Part shown: positions 7,753 to 15,450 of the stretch, piece by piece | Numbering within the stretch: the stretch's first letter is position 1 | How the letters are laid out: the number at the start of each line of letters is the position of its first letter | Assembly: GCA_910584575.1 (NCBI GenBank) | Contig: CAJUBG010000061.1 | Location: 1-21,699, forward strand | DNA: 21,699 nucleotides | Origin: an uncultured Dorea sp. | GTDB lineage: Bacteria > Bacillota > Clostridia > Lachnospirales > Lachnospiraceae | Reading direction: 5' to 3' | The notes under the pieces: generated by a model | What the model saw: only the letters and a program-made list of their open reading frames with translations | Databases searched by the model: none | Told to the model about the DNA's origin: nothing | Translations under genes and position numbers: made by a program

Positions 7753-8523
7753 CTAATCCCATTTCTGCCGCGCCCATCCGGCAATCCGCCAAAAATCCAA
7801 CACTAACTCCCCGCCGAAAATATTGACTGGAATCTGGGCGTCAATAGGATAAATGCTAACCTCGCCCTCCCCTTCCAGAAAATACACCAGCACCTTTTGG
7901 GTATAAGGGTCCACAATCCAGTATTCCCGCACCTTTGCCTGCTCATATTTCGCCAGCTTAACGATATAGTCCCGCCGCTTGGTTCCAGGAGAAACCACCT
8001 CAAGCACAAAATCCGGTGCGCCCATAATATTACGCCTGACAATTTTTTTGGGATCGCAGACAATTACCACGTCCGGCTGAAGCATGGTCTTTTCGTCGCT
8101 GTCTAACTGAACGTCCACAGGAGAGATAAAAGGCGTACAATTTCCGTCACGGTCTATGATATGGTTTGCAATCTGCCGGTGAACCTCCGCGGCCATCAAC
8201 TGATGAAAGGTGGTGGGCGCCGCCATATCATAAAAATATCCGTCAATCAGCTCGACCCTTACGTCATCCGGAAGGTCCCGGTAATCCTCAATGGTATATG
8301 AGCCTGGCTTACGCTTCACCTCATAGGCAGCCGACGCCTCCTTGACCACCATTTTATCCCGAAAAGCATTTTCCAGTTCATTCCACACCCTGTAATCTAC
8401 TTTCCCCCCATTGCCTTCAAATATCTTCTGTACGGTTTCCTCAGGGATACCGGACAACTGTGCAATCTGAAAATATGTATATCCCCACTCCTGTTTCCTG
8501 CGTTTCATTTCCTGAATCGTCAT
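7753..8523 (-). CDS. Uma2-type PD-(D/E)XK protein with an N-terminal HTH
   Basis: A 256-residue two-part protein. Residues about 1-60 resemble a small helix-turn-helix (YTYFQIAQLSGIPEETVQKIFEG). Residues about 85-250 form a Uma2 domain with a restriction-endonuclease-like core: QPDVVIVCD (D151), PDFVLEVVSPGT (D171, E175) and a following K/Y-rich helix with YWIVDP. Uma2 proteins are predicted nucleases whose natural targets are unknown. The start chosen is ATG at 8521-8523, which has CAGGAGG eight bases upstream; a start 30 bp earlier would put that site inside the gene. It sits alone between adenosine deaminase and mntP, and such singletons are common and variable in Lachnospiraceae. The HTH could direct it to DNA or make it autoregulatory; both are guesses. 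Confidence 0.8.
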   Translation of the reverse strand: MTIQEMKRRKQEWGYTYFQIAQLSGIPEETVQKIFEGNGGKVDYRVWNELENAFRDKMVVKEASAAYEVKRKPGSYTIEDYRDLPDDVRVELIDGYFYDMAAPTTFHQLMAAEVHRQIANHIIDRDGNCTPFISPVDVQLDSDEKTMLQPDVVIVCDPKKIVRRNIMGAPDFVLEVVSPGTKRRDYIVKLAKYEQAKVREYWIVDPYTQKVLVYFLEGEGEVSIYPIDAQIPVNIFGGELVLDFWRIAGWARQKWD

Positions 8524-8569
8524 AGCTCTTACCTCCTGGCGCCTGCCCTTCATACTCCAAGTCTATGTG

Positions 8570-9529
8570 TTACATTTCAAATGCCGCTTTTTTTGCATTC
8601 TCTAAAAGCTTCTTCGCTTCATCCTCTGTAAGTCCATATTCCTGTGAAAGCAATGCAAACTCTTTCCCGACCCAGGTATCTGATACGGTCATGTTATCGC
8701 TGTTCACCGTTACTTTTATCCCGCGGTTTAAATACTCCCGAAGGGGATACTCCGAAAGACCTGTGACCGCCTTTGTCTGTAAATTGCTGGTAGGGCACAT
8801 CTCCAGTACGCAGCCTCTTTTGGCAAGCTCATCCATCAGCTTATGGTCCGTAACCGCGCGTACCCCGTGGCCAATCCTTAAGGCGCCCATATGAAGGGCC
8901 GTCCAGATGCTCTCAGGCCCGTCCGCTTCTCCTGCATGAATGGTAAAAGGCAAGGAAAGGCTTCTGGCAAGACGAAATTCCTCCTCATAATCCCTGGTGG
9001 GATACAAGGCTTCCGCGCCTGCTAAGTCAACCGCCGCTACACCTTTCCCAAGGAAGCGGGCCGCTGTCTTAACCGTCTCCATGTTGGCATCATGGACGCC
9101 TGTGCCCCGCATACAGCAAAGGATTGCCTTAAGGCAAAGGTTACCCTCCTTAGCTGCCCTGCTAAGCCCTGAAATCACGGCCTCAACTGCCTCTGCTTGA
9201 GTCATTCCTTTCTGCCTGTGAAGCTGAGGCGCAAAACGGATTTCCCCATAGCAAAGACCTTTTTGTGAAAGCTTCATTCCAAGCTCATAAGCCGCCAGAC
9301 TAAGGTTTTCTACACTCTGTAAAACTGCCAGGGGCAGGTCAAAGCATTTCAGATATTCATTCAGGCTCTCACAATCCCTTTTTGCAGTAAGAAAGGGACG
9401 AAGCCCCTGCGGGGTGTCTGCCGGAAGCTCTATACCGTCTCTTTGCGCCAGCTTAAGAATCGTTTCCGGTGACAAAGAACCGTCCAGATGGAGATGTAAG
9501 TCTATCTTCCCGTACTCCTCCATTCTCAT
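8570..9529 (-). CDS. add: adenosine deaminase
   Basis: A 319-residue amidohydrolase-fold enzyme that converts adenosine (and probably deoxyadenosine) to inosine in purine salvage. Metal and catalytic residues are visible: H12/H14 in DLHLHLDG, H198 and E201 in TIHAGEADG, H221 in RIGHGV, and D278 in VNSDNM. The last motif has SDN where eukaryotic enzymes have TDD, as is common in short bacterial forms. Of several nearby ATGs I chose 9527-9529, which overlaps the upstream stop as ATGA and has GGGAG eight to nine bases before it; starts at 9544 or 9523 remain possible. Confidence 0.88.
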   Translation of the reverse strand: MRMEEYGKIDLHLHLDGSLSPETILKLAQRDGIELPADTPQGLRPFLTAKRDCESLNEYLKCFDLPLAVLQSVENLSLAAYELGMKLSQKGLCYGEIRFAPQLHRQKGMTQAEAVEAVISGLSRAAKEGNLCLKAILCCMRGTGVHDANMETVKTAARFLGKGVAAVDLAGAEALYPTRDYEEEFRLARSLSLPFTIHAGEADGPESIWTALHMGALRIGHGVRAVTDHKLMDELAKRGCVLEMCPTSNLQTKAVTGLSEYPLREYLNRGIKVTVNSDNMTVSDTWVGKEFALLSQEYGLTEDEAKKLLENAKKAAFEM

Positions 9530-9873
9530 ATCAGCTTCTCCCACTCCTTCTCACGAAAGCCTGTCACCACCGCCGTATCCGTCACAAGAATCGGACGCTT
9601 CACCAGCATACCGTCCGTGGCAAGCAATTCATACTGCTCGTCCTCGGTCATATCCGGAAGCTTGTCCTTTAACTGCATTTCCCGATAAATCATACCACTG
9701 GTATTGAAAAACTTCTTCAAAGGCATCCCGCTTTTCTGATGCCAGTTTTTCAATTCCTCCTTCGTGGGCTTCTTCTCCTTAATGTCCCGTTCTTCAAATG
9801 CCATCCCCTTTTCCTCTAACCATTTCTTCGCCTTCTGGCATGTGCTGCATTTCGGATAATGAACCAATAACAT
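9526..9873 (-). CDS. ArsC/Spx-family thioredoxin-fold protein
   Basis: A 115-residue protein with the N-terminal redox motif KCSTCQKA (CxxC), a DIKEKKPTKEEL helix and RPILV near the C-terminal third, all typical of the ArsC/Spx/YusI family. True arsenate reductases need partner cysteines or glutaredoxin; no arsenic-resistance genes are nearby, so a general thiol-redox or Spx-like role is equally likely. The start at 9871-9873 (MLLVHY) follows AAGGAGG; the earlier in-frame ATG at 9891 would place that site within the gene. It overlaps add by 4 bp. Confidence 0.82.
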   Translation of the reverse strand: MLLVHYPKCSTCQKAKKWLEEKGMAFEERDIKEKKPTKEELKNWHQKSGMPLKKFFNTSGMIYREMQLKDKLPDMTEDEQYELLATDGMLVKRPILVTDTAVVTGFREKEWEKLI

Positions 9874-9897
9874 ATTTTCTTCCTCCTTCATTCCATC

Positions 9898-11400
9898 TCA
9901 TTTCATTCCTGTATTCAAATCCTGTTCAATCTCATCCAATTCATTTAAGATTTCCTCCTGCTGCGCCCCGAACAACAGCTTTTTATTATAGCGGTAGTAT
10001 CGCTCACAGTCATTGTCCTTCAAAAACTGCACGCTGTAATAGTTTGTATTCAATTCAGTCACAAAGGCCACCATCTCCTGGCTGTCCCCGAATGCCTCCT
10101 CCATAAAATCAAAGGCATGCTCAAGCGCGCCCAATGTCTCTGCAATTCTCTCCTCATAAAGCCCAGTCTCCTGGCCGAACATCTCCTTGGCACGGGCAAA
10201 TGCACTCTCACCCGATAAATACTCCTTTTTCTGAACCTTAAGATATTCCTCCAGGGCGCTTAAGGCTTTCCGCCAAATAATGTCCTGTGCCCTGTTAAGC
10301 TGCTCGGCTTTGCGCAGTCCCTCGTATTTCTCCCACATTTCCTTAAGCGTCTGTTCTAAATCCATAGACTCCTTATAGAGAAGCAGGTATTCATAGAGCA
10401 AGGTTACGAAGCTGTCCTCCCAAAACCGTTCCTTAAACATCTCCCCAAGCTTCCCTATCAGCATACTCACCACGCTTAAACGCTCGTCAAAGGAGGCATA
10501 CCTTAGCTTCTCTATGGTCTCCCTCCCATACTTGCCCTCCACGATTCGTTTAAGCCCGTAGTCCTGCTTGTACTTCTCATATAATTCCAGATAATTGGCA
10601 AAATCCTTCGCAATCTTAAAGTGTTGGATGTACTGATACACCACCTCTCGGTCCACCCGTTTCCCCAGAGCTTCACAGGCTTTCAAAAATTCCGATAAAT
10701 CCTCCCACCCGCGGGCAGTCGCGAACACCTTCCCGTCCACGGTAGTCTCAATCCGGTAGAAATAATCCCGCCGAAGCTCAAGGTACGCTATAATAGCAGG
10801 ATGTATCTCCGCCTGATAGGCGTATTCCTTCCATACCTCAAAATTCTCCTCCACGTCGATTTTCCGGATTCTGTCCAGGGTCACAATATCGAAATCCCTC
10901 ACAGACTTGTTATACTCCGGCGGATTGCCTGCCGCCACAATAATCCACCCTTTAGGCACCGCCTGATTTCCAAAGGTCTTACATTGGAGGAACTGCAAGA
11001 TAGTGGGCGCCAGTGTCTCGGAGACACAGTTAATCTCGTCGATAAACAGGATCCCCTCTTTGATTCCGGTTGACTCAATCTTCTCATAGACGGACGCAAT
11101 AATCTCGCTCATGGTGTATTCTGTGGCCGAATACTTGCTGCCGCCATAGATTTTCTCGCGGATAAAGGGCAGGCCAATGGCGCTCTGCCTGGTGTGATGG
11201 GTAATGGTATAGGCCACCAGCCCAATCTTACATTCCCTGGCAATCTGAGCCATAATCTGAGTCTTTCCAATGCCCGGAGGCCCCATCAGAAGAATAGGCC
11301 GCTGCCGGATGGAGGGAATCATATAGCTGCCGTCCTCATTTTTCAACAAATACGCTTCGATGGAATCCTTGATCTCCTGTTTCGCACGCTTGATATTCAT
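9898..11400 (-). CDS. MoxR-type AAA+ ATPase
   Basis: A 500-residue AAA+ protein. Its ATPase domain is N-terminal: Walker A GPPGIGKT at 40-47, Walker B ILFIDEIN at 117-124, the sensor-1 asparagine in AAGNPPEYN (N159), an arginine-finger segment LDRIRKID, and a sensor-2 arginine in ATARGWEDL. The second half (about 270-500) is mostly charged helix of unknown fold. MoxR ATPases work with VWA proteins to assemble or remodel target proteins, and a VWA gene is directly upstream. The start at 11398-11400 has AAGGAG at seven bases; the longer open frame to 11496 runs through the 67-bp repeat and is not coding. Most likely regulated with the VWA and LRR genes, with the repeat inserted in the leader. 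Confidence 0.87.
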   Translation of the reverse strand: MNIKRAKQEIKDSIEAYLLKNEDGSYMIPSIRQRPILLMGPPGIGKTQIMAQIARECKIGLVAYTITHHTRQSAIGLPFIREKIYGGSKYSATEYTMSEIIASVYEKIESTGIKEGILFIDEINCVSETLAPTILQFLQCKTFGNQAVPKGWIIVAAGNPPEYNKSVRDFDIVTLDRIRKIDVEENFEVWKEYAYQAEIHPAIIAYLELRRDYFYRIETTVDGKVFATARGWEDLSEFLKACEALGKRVDREVVYQYIQHFKIAKDFANYLELYEKYKQDYGLKRIVEGKYGRETIEKLRYASFDERLSVVSMLIGKLGEMFKERFWEDSFVTLLYEYLLLYKESMDLEQTLKEMWEKYEGLRKAEQLNRAQDIIWRKALSALEEYLKVQKKEYLSGESAFARAKEMFGQETGLYEERIAETLGALEHAFDFMEEAFGDSQEMVAFVTELNTNYYSVQFLKDNDCERYYRYNKKLLFGAQQEEILNELDEIEQDLNTGMK

Positions 11401-11423
11401 ACTGAATCTCCTTTTTGTATATT

Positions 11424-11490
11424 TATACCTTAATGGACGGAGTCCACCCGCCCCGATAGGGGCATGTATTGCGGTGTGCCCTTGGGTATA
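11424..11490 (-). repeat. 67-bp dispersed structured repeat, copy 1 (TATACC...GGTATA ends)
   Basis: It begins TATACCTTAATGGACG and ends TTGGGTATA in + orientation, so its ends are inverted repeats (TATACC/GGTATA). Inside it are GGAC-gga-GTCC, CCCC-gata-GGGG and GGGCA...TGCCC, nested foldback arms. A second copy of exactly the same length lies at 20355-20421 in the opposite orientation, matching at about 53 of 67 positions, with the left half nearly identical. It fills most of the 92-bp gap between the VWA stop and the moxR start, leaving the moxR ribosome site clear. This looks like a small non-autonomous or REP-like element. Because the termini are inverted repeats, the assigned strand is arbitrary. 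Confidence 0.8.
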
Positions 11491-11492
11491 TT

Positions 11493-12806
11493 TCATTGGA
11501 CAAAATCCGCCAGCTCATCCTCTGAAAGAATCAGCTTCATTGCCCACGGCGGCACGTCCACGTCCTCATAGTCCTCCCGAAGAAACACAAACGCCGTCTC
11601 AAAGGGAGGCATCTTTGCAGGATACACCCCTTTCCCGTCGGTAAAATAGATGAGTCCCTTCAACTGCCCGAAGGCATGGCGATGCATCAACTCCTCCACG
11701 TATGCAAACGCCGGCCTAAAATCCGTTCCGCCCTCGCCCTTAAGCTCTAAGTCCTCCATATATTCCTTAAGCTCGTCTGCGCCTGCAATCACCTGGTCTG
11801 TCTGCACCTGGTCGTCACATTGGATGATATGAATATTCACCTTCCGGAAAAAACTGTTGCTTTCACTTAACACACTGTAAGTCTCCTCCAAAAACTTCCG
11901 CACCAGGTCGCCCGAACAAGACATAGAGGTATCGATGACCACCGCAAATTCCTCCACCTTTCGGGTCTCCTTCCACTCCAACGGCTCGACCAACGGCAGA
12001 TTGCCATAAAGAGACAATCCGTAGGTATAGAACACATAATCAAAAGAATCCTCGTCCACCGACGCCTCCTCCCGCAGCACCGAGAACTTCCTTAAAAACT
12101 GCCGGTAATCAAACCGTTCCCGATTCTCCACCCGAAGCTTTCCAATCAAATCTCCTGTCCCCGACGACATTTCCTCAGGAAACGTCTCCATCTCCGTCTC
12201 CATCCGTTCACTCACGTCCTGCCATCGGTTTTCAATCTCCTGCTGCTTCTTCTGTTCATCCTCCCTGGGCCAATAACTGTGGTCATCCACCCTGAATTCT
12301 GCCTCCAGCCGCAAAAGCTCATCCTCAGACAACTCCCACATGTCCAGCACGCCATACACCTTCTCTGACGCCAAAACCTTAAGCTCGCCAAAAAGCCTTC
12401 GATAAGTTTCCCGCCTAAGCAGGGAACGGCTCTTAAGGATACAGCGGTACTGCATATCGTCAATCATGGATTCCGCGGCAATATCGCAGGCAAGGGAGTA
12501 GAGACGTTCCTTTCGCCCCTTTCTCCTGGTAATGTGATGGAAAATTCCATGGAGAACCAGATGCAGATAGAGCCGGTTCACCATCACCCTGTTTTCTCGG
12601 TAGAGCCCGCCTAAGTATCGGGGATGATAGTACAGAAAAAGCCCGTCCGTCCCAAGCCCTTGCGCCCCCGCATCCATCACAAAGGCAAGGCTTGAAAGAG
12701 CTACATCCAGAAAACGCATTTTCAGATACAGCTCATTGCGTGACACCGTAAGAATCCTTCTGCCCACTGTTTCCAGTTTTTCTCCTGCCGCCATGCCCTT
12801 CTCCAT
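11493..12806 (-). CDS. VWA-domain protein with degenerate metallopeptidase-like N-terminal domain (DUF2201-like)
   Basis: A 437-residue protein. The N-terminal domain (about 20-135) has the look of the putative metallopeptidase domain found before VWA in DUF2201 proteins, but its motif reads HGIFH (86-90), with glycine where the HExxH zinc-peptidase glutamate would be. A charged linker follows. The C-terminal VWA domain has a complete MIDAS metal site: DTSMS at 292-296, the threonine of GGTDFRP (T361) and FTDGKG near 388-393. Such proteins pair with MoxR ATPases as adaptors that present substrates. The ATG at 12806 follows GGGAAAGGTG. It ends 92 bp before the moxR start and begins 13 bp after the LRR gene. 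Confidence 0.82.
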   Translation of the reverse strand: MEKGMAAGEKLETVGRRILTVSRNELYLKMRFLDVALSSLAFVMDAGAQGLGTDGLFLYYHPRYLGGLYRENRVMVNRLYLHLVLHGIFHHITRRKGRKERLYSLACDIAAESMIDDMQYRCILKSRSLLRRETYRRLFGELKVLASEKVYGVLDMWELSEDELLRLEAEFRVDDHSYWPREDEQKKQQEIENRWQDVSERMETEMETFPEEMSSGTGDLIGKLRVENRERFDYRQFLRKFSVLREEASVDEDSFDYVFYTYGLSLYGNLPLVEPLEWKETRKVEEFAVVIDTSMSCSGDLVRKFLEETYSVLSESNSFFRKVNIHIIQCDDQVQTDQVIAGADELKEYMEDLELKGEGGTDFRPAFAYVEELMHRHAFGQLKGLIYFTDGKGVYPAKMPPFETAFVFLREDYEDVDVPPWAMKLILSEDELADFVQ

Positions 12807-12819
12807 GCTTCACCTTTCC

Positions 12820-13746
12820 CTACAACTCAAACTTCTTTCGCCCTCTTTTAAACTTCTTATGCTTCTCATCCATCAAAATGCTTAAAATCTCCGTCTCCTT
12901 CCTCTCTGCCGCCGCGCTGATTCCATAGTTAAGGGCCGCCTCTGTCCAGTATCCTCCCGCGCCAAGGAAACGAAGCCCTTCCACATCCTCCTGCCCAATG
13001 AGATAATCCGCTGCCGCTTCCAAATGCTCTCTCACATAAGTCTCGTAGCCTTTCCTCGCATTTGACGTCAGCCGAAAAGGATAACGCAGGCGGTTAAGAG
13101 CCAGCTCTGCCACAATCCTAGGCTTCTCCTGCACTACTGTATGGAAGAAAAGCTCGTCGTATTTCTTATAGTCTAACTTTCTGTCATAAAAGCATTGCCG
13201 ATAGTAGCCGCCGGCTCCGTGGTGTTGGGTAAACAAAATTCTTGCCGGCGTATTCTCCACCGCCTCCTCGTAATGCTCTGGAAATAAAAGGGACGCCGTT
13301 CCTTCTTTAGGATAAAAAAGCTTCACCCGAATGGCAAAACGCATCTCGTCCAGAATAGATTTCAGACAGCTTTGCTCTCCTCTTTGAAAATAAAGCTCAA
13401 CCTCTGACAGATTACAGCCGGTAAACGCCCCGCCGCCAATCTCCAGGAGGCTGTCCGTCAACACCAGCTTCTTTAGATTCCTGCAGCGGTAAAACGCATA
13501 CCTGCCAATCTCTGTCACCTGGGACGGCAATCGTATCTCCGTCACCATACTGCCGCCAGTCCTGTCCCTCTCACTCTCGGCAAATGCATAGTCCCCAATC
13601 CCATTCACCCTGATTCCTTCAATCTCATCCGGAAGGACTACCTGAGCGTCCACTCCGTAACATCCGGTAATCAGGATACCTTTTTCTGTTTTCTGATAAT
13701 GAATCTCCTGACATAACTGTCCCTGGTCTTTTTCTATCATTGCCAT
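12820..13746 (-). CDS. BspA-type leucine-rich repeat protein (cytosolic)
   Basis: A 308-residue protein. Residues about 40-130 carry BspA/LRR_5 repeats, seen as IGDYAFAES, EIRLPSQVTEIGRYAFYRCRNLKKLVL and EIGGGAFTGCNLSEVEL. The remaining 170 residues are helical and may form ankyrin-like or solenoid helices (DVEGLRFLGAGGYWTEAALNYG). It has no signal peptide or sorting signal, unlike surface BspA proteins, so it probably works inside the cell. Its place directly before the VWA and MoxR genes (13-bp gap) suggests it is a third component, perhaps a substrate or recognition subunit. The start at 13746 has only a weak AAAGA site; the ATG at 13740 is an alternative. Confidence 0.78.
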   Translation of the reverse strand: MAMIEKDQGQLCQEIHYQKTEKGILITGCYGVDAQVVLPDEIEGIRVNGIGDYAFAESERDRTGGSMVTEIRLPSQVTEIGRYAFYRCRNLKKLVLTDSLLEIGGGAFTGCNLSEVELYFQRGEQSCLKSILDEMRFAIRVKLFYPKEGTASLLFPEHYEEAVENTPARILFTQHHGAGGYYRQCFYDRKLDYKKYDELFFHTVVQEKPRIVAELALNRLRYPFRLTSNARKGYETYVREHLEAAADYLIGQEDVEGLRFLGAGGYWTEAALNYGISAAAERKETEILSILMDEKHKKFKRGRKKFEL

Positions 13747-13752
13747 TCTTTA

Positions 13753-14343
13753 TCAGTAATATCCTCTCCACATATTTAAATACATCTGAATATTCGTCCG
13801 CACGTAAAGCCACAATATTTCCAAAAGCCTCTGCTTCTTTGGATTCTTAGCGGCGGCCATCACATAGGGCACTCCCTTGGACCTGGTGTAATGGTCTGCC
13901 TTTCTCAGATGCCATCCGCTGGTCACCACAACACAGTCCTGGAAATTGCAGTTCTGCATCATCCGGCAGGAATACAGCATGTTGTGATAGGTGCTCACCG
14001 CCTGCTTCTCCTCTAAAATGTACTCGGCAGGCACCCCAAGCTCTATGGCATACCGCTTCATTGCCTCTGCCTCCACAAAATCACTGTGGACCGCCGCGCC
14101 TGACATAATCAGATATTTTACCTTCTTCTCCTTCCAAAGCTCTACGCCCTTCTCAACCCTTGCCTTCAGCGTGTCGGACGGCTCGCCGTCCTCCCTCACC
14201 CGACAGCCGCAGACGATGGCACAGTCATAGCTGTCCTGGTCCCACCGCTTTTTGGGCGAACGGAAGATTACGCAGAATAAAAATATATGGGCAGCCAGGA
14301 AGCCGGCCGCCATCCATTTGATTTTCTCCTTTGTTTCCTTCAT
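13753..14343 (-). CDS. YdcF/SanA-type DUF218 membrane-anchored protein
   Basis: A 196-residue protein with one N-terminal hydrophobic segment (about 11-27) followed by a DUF218 domain. Recognisable parts are DCAIVCGCRV, the DTLKARVEKGVELWKE helix, YLIMSGA, EAEAMKRYAIELGVP, and VVVTSGWHLRKAD. Proteins of this family are linked to envelope integrity (SanA, vancomycin sensitivity in E. coli) or lipid-carrier metabolism, but no reaction is established. The ATG at 14343 follows GGAGGTAAGATA. It ends 6 bp before the LRR gene, so it probably leads that operon. Confidence 0.83.
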   Translation of the reverse strand: MKETKEKIKWMAAGFLAAHIFLFCVIFRSPKKRWDQDSYDCAIVCGCRVREDGEPSDTLKARVEKGVELWKEKKVKYLIMSGAAVHSDFVEAEAMKRYAIELGVPAEYILEEKQAVSTYHNMLYSCRMMQNCNFQDCVVVTSGWHLRKADHYTRSKGVPYVMAAAKNPKKQRLLEILWLYVRTNIQMYLNMWRGYY

Positions 14344-14404
14344 TATCTTACCTCCGCAAATTCCTTTTCACTAACCATATAGTTTGGATCTGGTTTGAAT
14401 AAGA

Positions 14405-14430
14405 CCGAGAACCTATTTGTGGATTCTCGG
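14405..14430 (-). terminator. hairpin after the PD-(D/E)XK gene, probable terminator
   Basis: CCGAGAA (14405-14411) pairs with TTCTCGG (14424-14430); the stem continues with CC/GG around a bulged A and a seven-base loop. It starts 14 bp after the stop at 14444 on the - strand, and the downstream side reads TCTTATTC, only moderately T-rich. It likely separates this gene's transcript from ydcF. Confidence 0.55.
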
Positions 14431-14443
14431 CCTGCAATTTTGT

Positions 14444-15238
14444 TTATGCTGTCCGTTCTGCTTTTAATTTTTTAACTTCATCAAGAGGAAGCCCGACATA
14501 TTCCGCGATTTTTTCAAGTGTCAACATCCCGTCTGCCAACATTCTTTTTGCAACCTCTTTCAACGATTCATTTCTCATATCTTCCATTACTTTACACATC
14601 TCTTGCACTCCTTTCGGATTTTCTTTCAGATACCTTGTTCGTTCTGCCATCAACTCAAAATTCATATCGGATGCTTGAGTACAGTTAAAATCGTGCATAA
14701 ATTTTCCTAAGTCAGATTCCCCTCGATACTCACCATTCACGTAAAGAATATGTTCCCCATCTTCAAAAGATTTGCCTATTGCAAGATTAATCCTCTCAAT
14801 CGGATAAACCGGCTCACCCTTGCCATAAAAATCCTTCTCAATAATAAAGATCGTATAAGTGTCCGGTAATTCTTTAAATTCCTGCCCTAAATGAAGATTT
14901 TCAATATCCATCACACTGGAATGGTATCTTGCCCTATGAGGATCTGCTCCCTTATCCTGCCTTTGAACTTCTAAATCATATCTTTTTCCCTCTGAATCTA
15001 CTCCATATGCATCCAAACAGATAGAACGTGCTCCGACTAGTCTTTTCATGTCCTTTTGTGTCTCACAATCAGTGATAACCAAGTCCTGTTTATCTGTAAT
15101 AATACGTAATACAAGTTCAGCCAGTGGAATATTGTCTTTGAAAAGGCAACGCATAAAATCATCATCTATTGGCCGTAAACCTCGTAAACGCTGTAAATCT
15201 TCCTGATGCTGCTGTTCCTTTACTGTCAACTCTCCCAC
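14444..15238 (-). CDS. PD-(D/E)XK nuclease-family transposase-like protein (PF12784 type)
   Basis: A 264-residue protein of the Rpn/PD-(D/E)XK transposase-like group common in Firmicutes and Bacteroidetes. The N-terminal LRPIDDDFMRCLFKDN is the typical opening, and the nuclease core has D76 in ICLDAYG and the E-x-Q pair (E90, Q92) in YDLEVQRQ. Relatives are recombination-promoting nucleases or of unknown function, often present in many copies per genome and acquired singly. The C-terminus carries a helical KRMLADGMLTLEKIAEYVGLPLDEVKKL segment typical of these proteins. The frame opens with GTG at 15236-15238, preceded by GGGAAAG; no ATG is available near by. It has its own promoter candidate and terminator and appears independent of neighbours. 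Confidence 0.82.
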   Translation of the reverse strand: MGELTVKEQQHQEDLQRLRGLRPIDDDFMRCLFKDNIPLAELVLRIITDKQDLVITDCETQKDMKRLVGARSICLDAYGVDSEGKRYDLEVQRQDKGADPHRARYHSSVMDIENLHLGQEFKELPDTYTIFIIEKDFYGKGEPVYPIERINLAIGKSFEDGEHILYVNGEYRGESDLGKFMHDFNCTQASDMNFELMAERTRYLKENPKGVQEMCKVMEDMRNESLKEVAKRMLADGMLTLEKIAEYVGLPLDEVKKLKAERTA

Positions 15239-15266
15239 CTGCTTTCCCTTTCAAGTTTGTGTCTTT

Positions 15267-15295
15267 ATACTACCATACAATCAGAATATTTTCAA
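15267..15295 (-). promoter_or_regulatory. candidate sigma-A promoter of the PD-(D/E)XK gene
   Basis: On the - strand TTGAAA (15290-15295) and TAGTAT (15267-15272) are spaced by 17 bp, about 30 bp upstream of the GTG start. The -10 matches four of six consensus positions. A TTGACA lies at 15299-15304 but has no fitting -10. Confidence 0.42.
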
Positions 15296-15358
15296 TCATG
15301 TCAAAATTCTATTGGCTATCCTTTTATCCAAAAGTAAAATATTCTTATAGGAAAAGCC

Positions 15359-15388
15359 TTGAGAACAGAAGAACAGGCTATAAATAAT
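15359..15388 (+). promoter_or_regulatory. weak candidate promoter of the pdaA-like gene
   Basis: TTGAGA (15359-15364) and AATAAT (15383-15388) are spaced by 18 bp, 62 bp before the ATG. PdaA genes in Bacillus are read by the forespore sigma-G, whose sites differ, so this vegetative-type match may be chance. The rest of the 212-bp divergent gap shows no riboswitch or other gene. Confidence 0.3.
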
Positions 15389-15450
15389 ATACAGACATAC
15401 ATTGCAAGGAAATGCATATACATACTATAACAAACTCAAATGGAGTATCT

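Noticed and set aside
9526..9873. Dedicated arsenate-reductase (arsC) call
   Set aside because: The CxxC motif fits the wider ArsC/Spx family, and there is no arsenic operon nearby, so only the family is claimed.
11401..11496. N-terminal extension of the MoxR protein by 32 residues
   Set aside because: It translates the 67-bp repeat (GGLRPLRY peptide), while the ATG at 11400 has a proper AAGGAG site and starts a natural AAA+ N-terminus.
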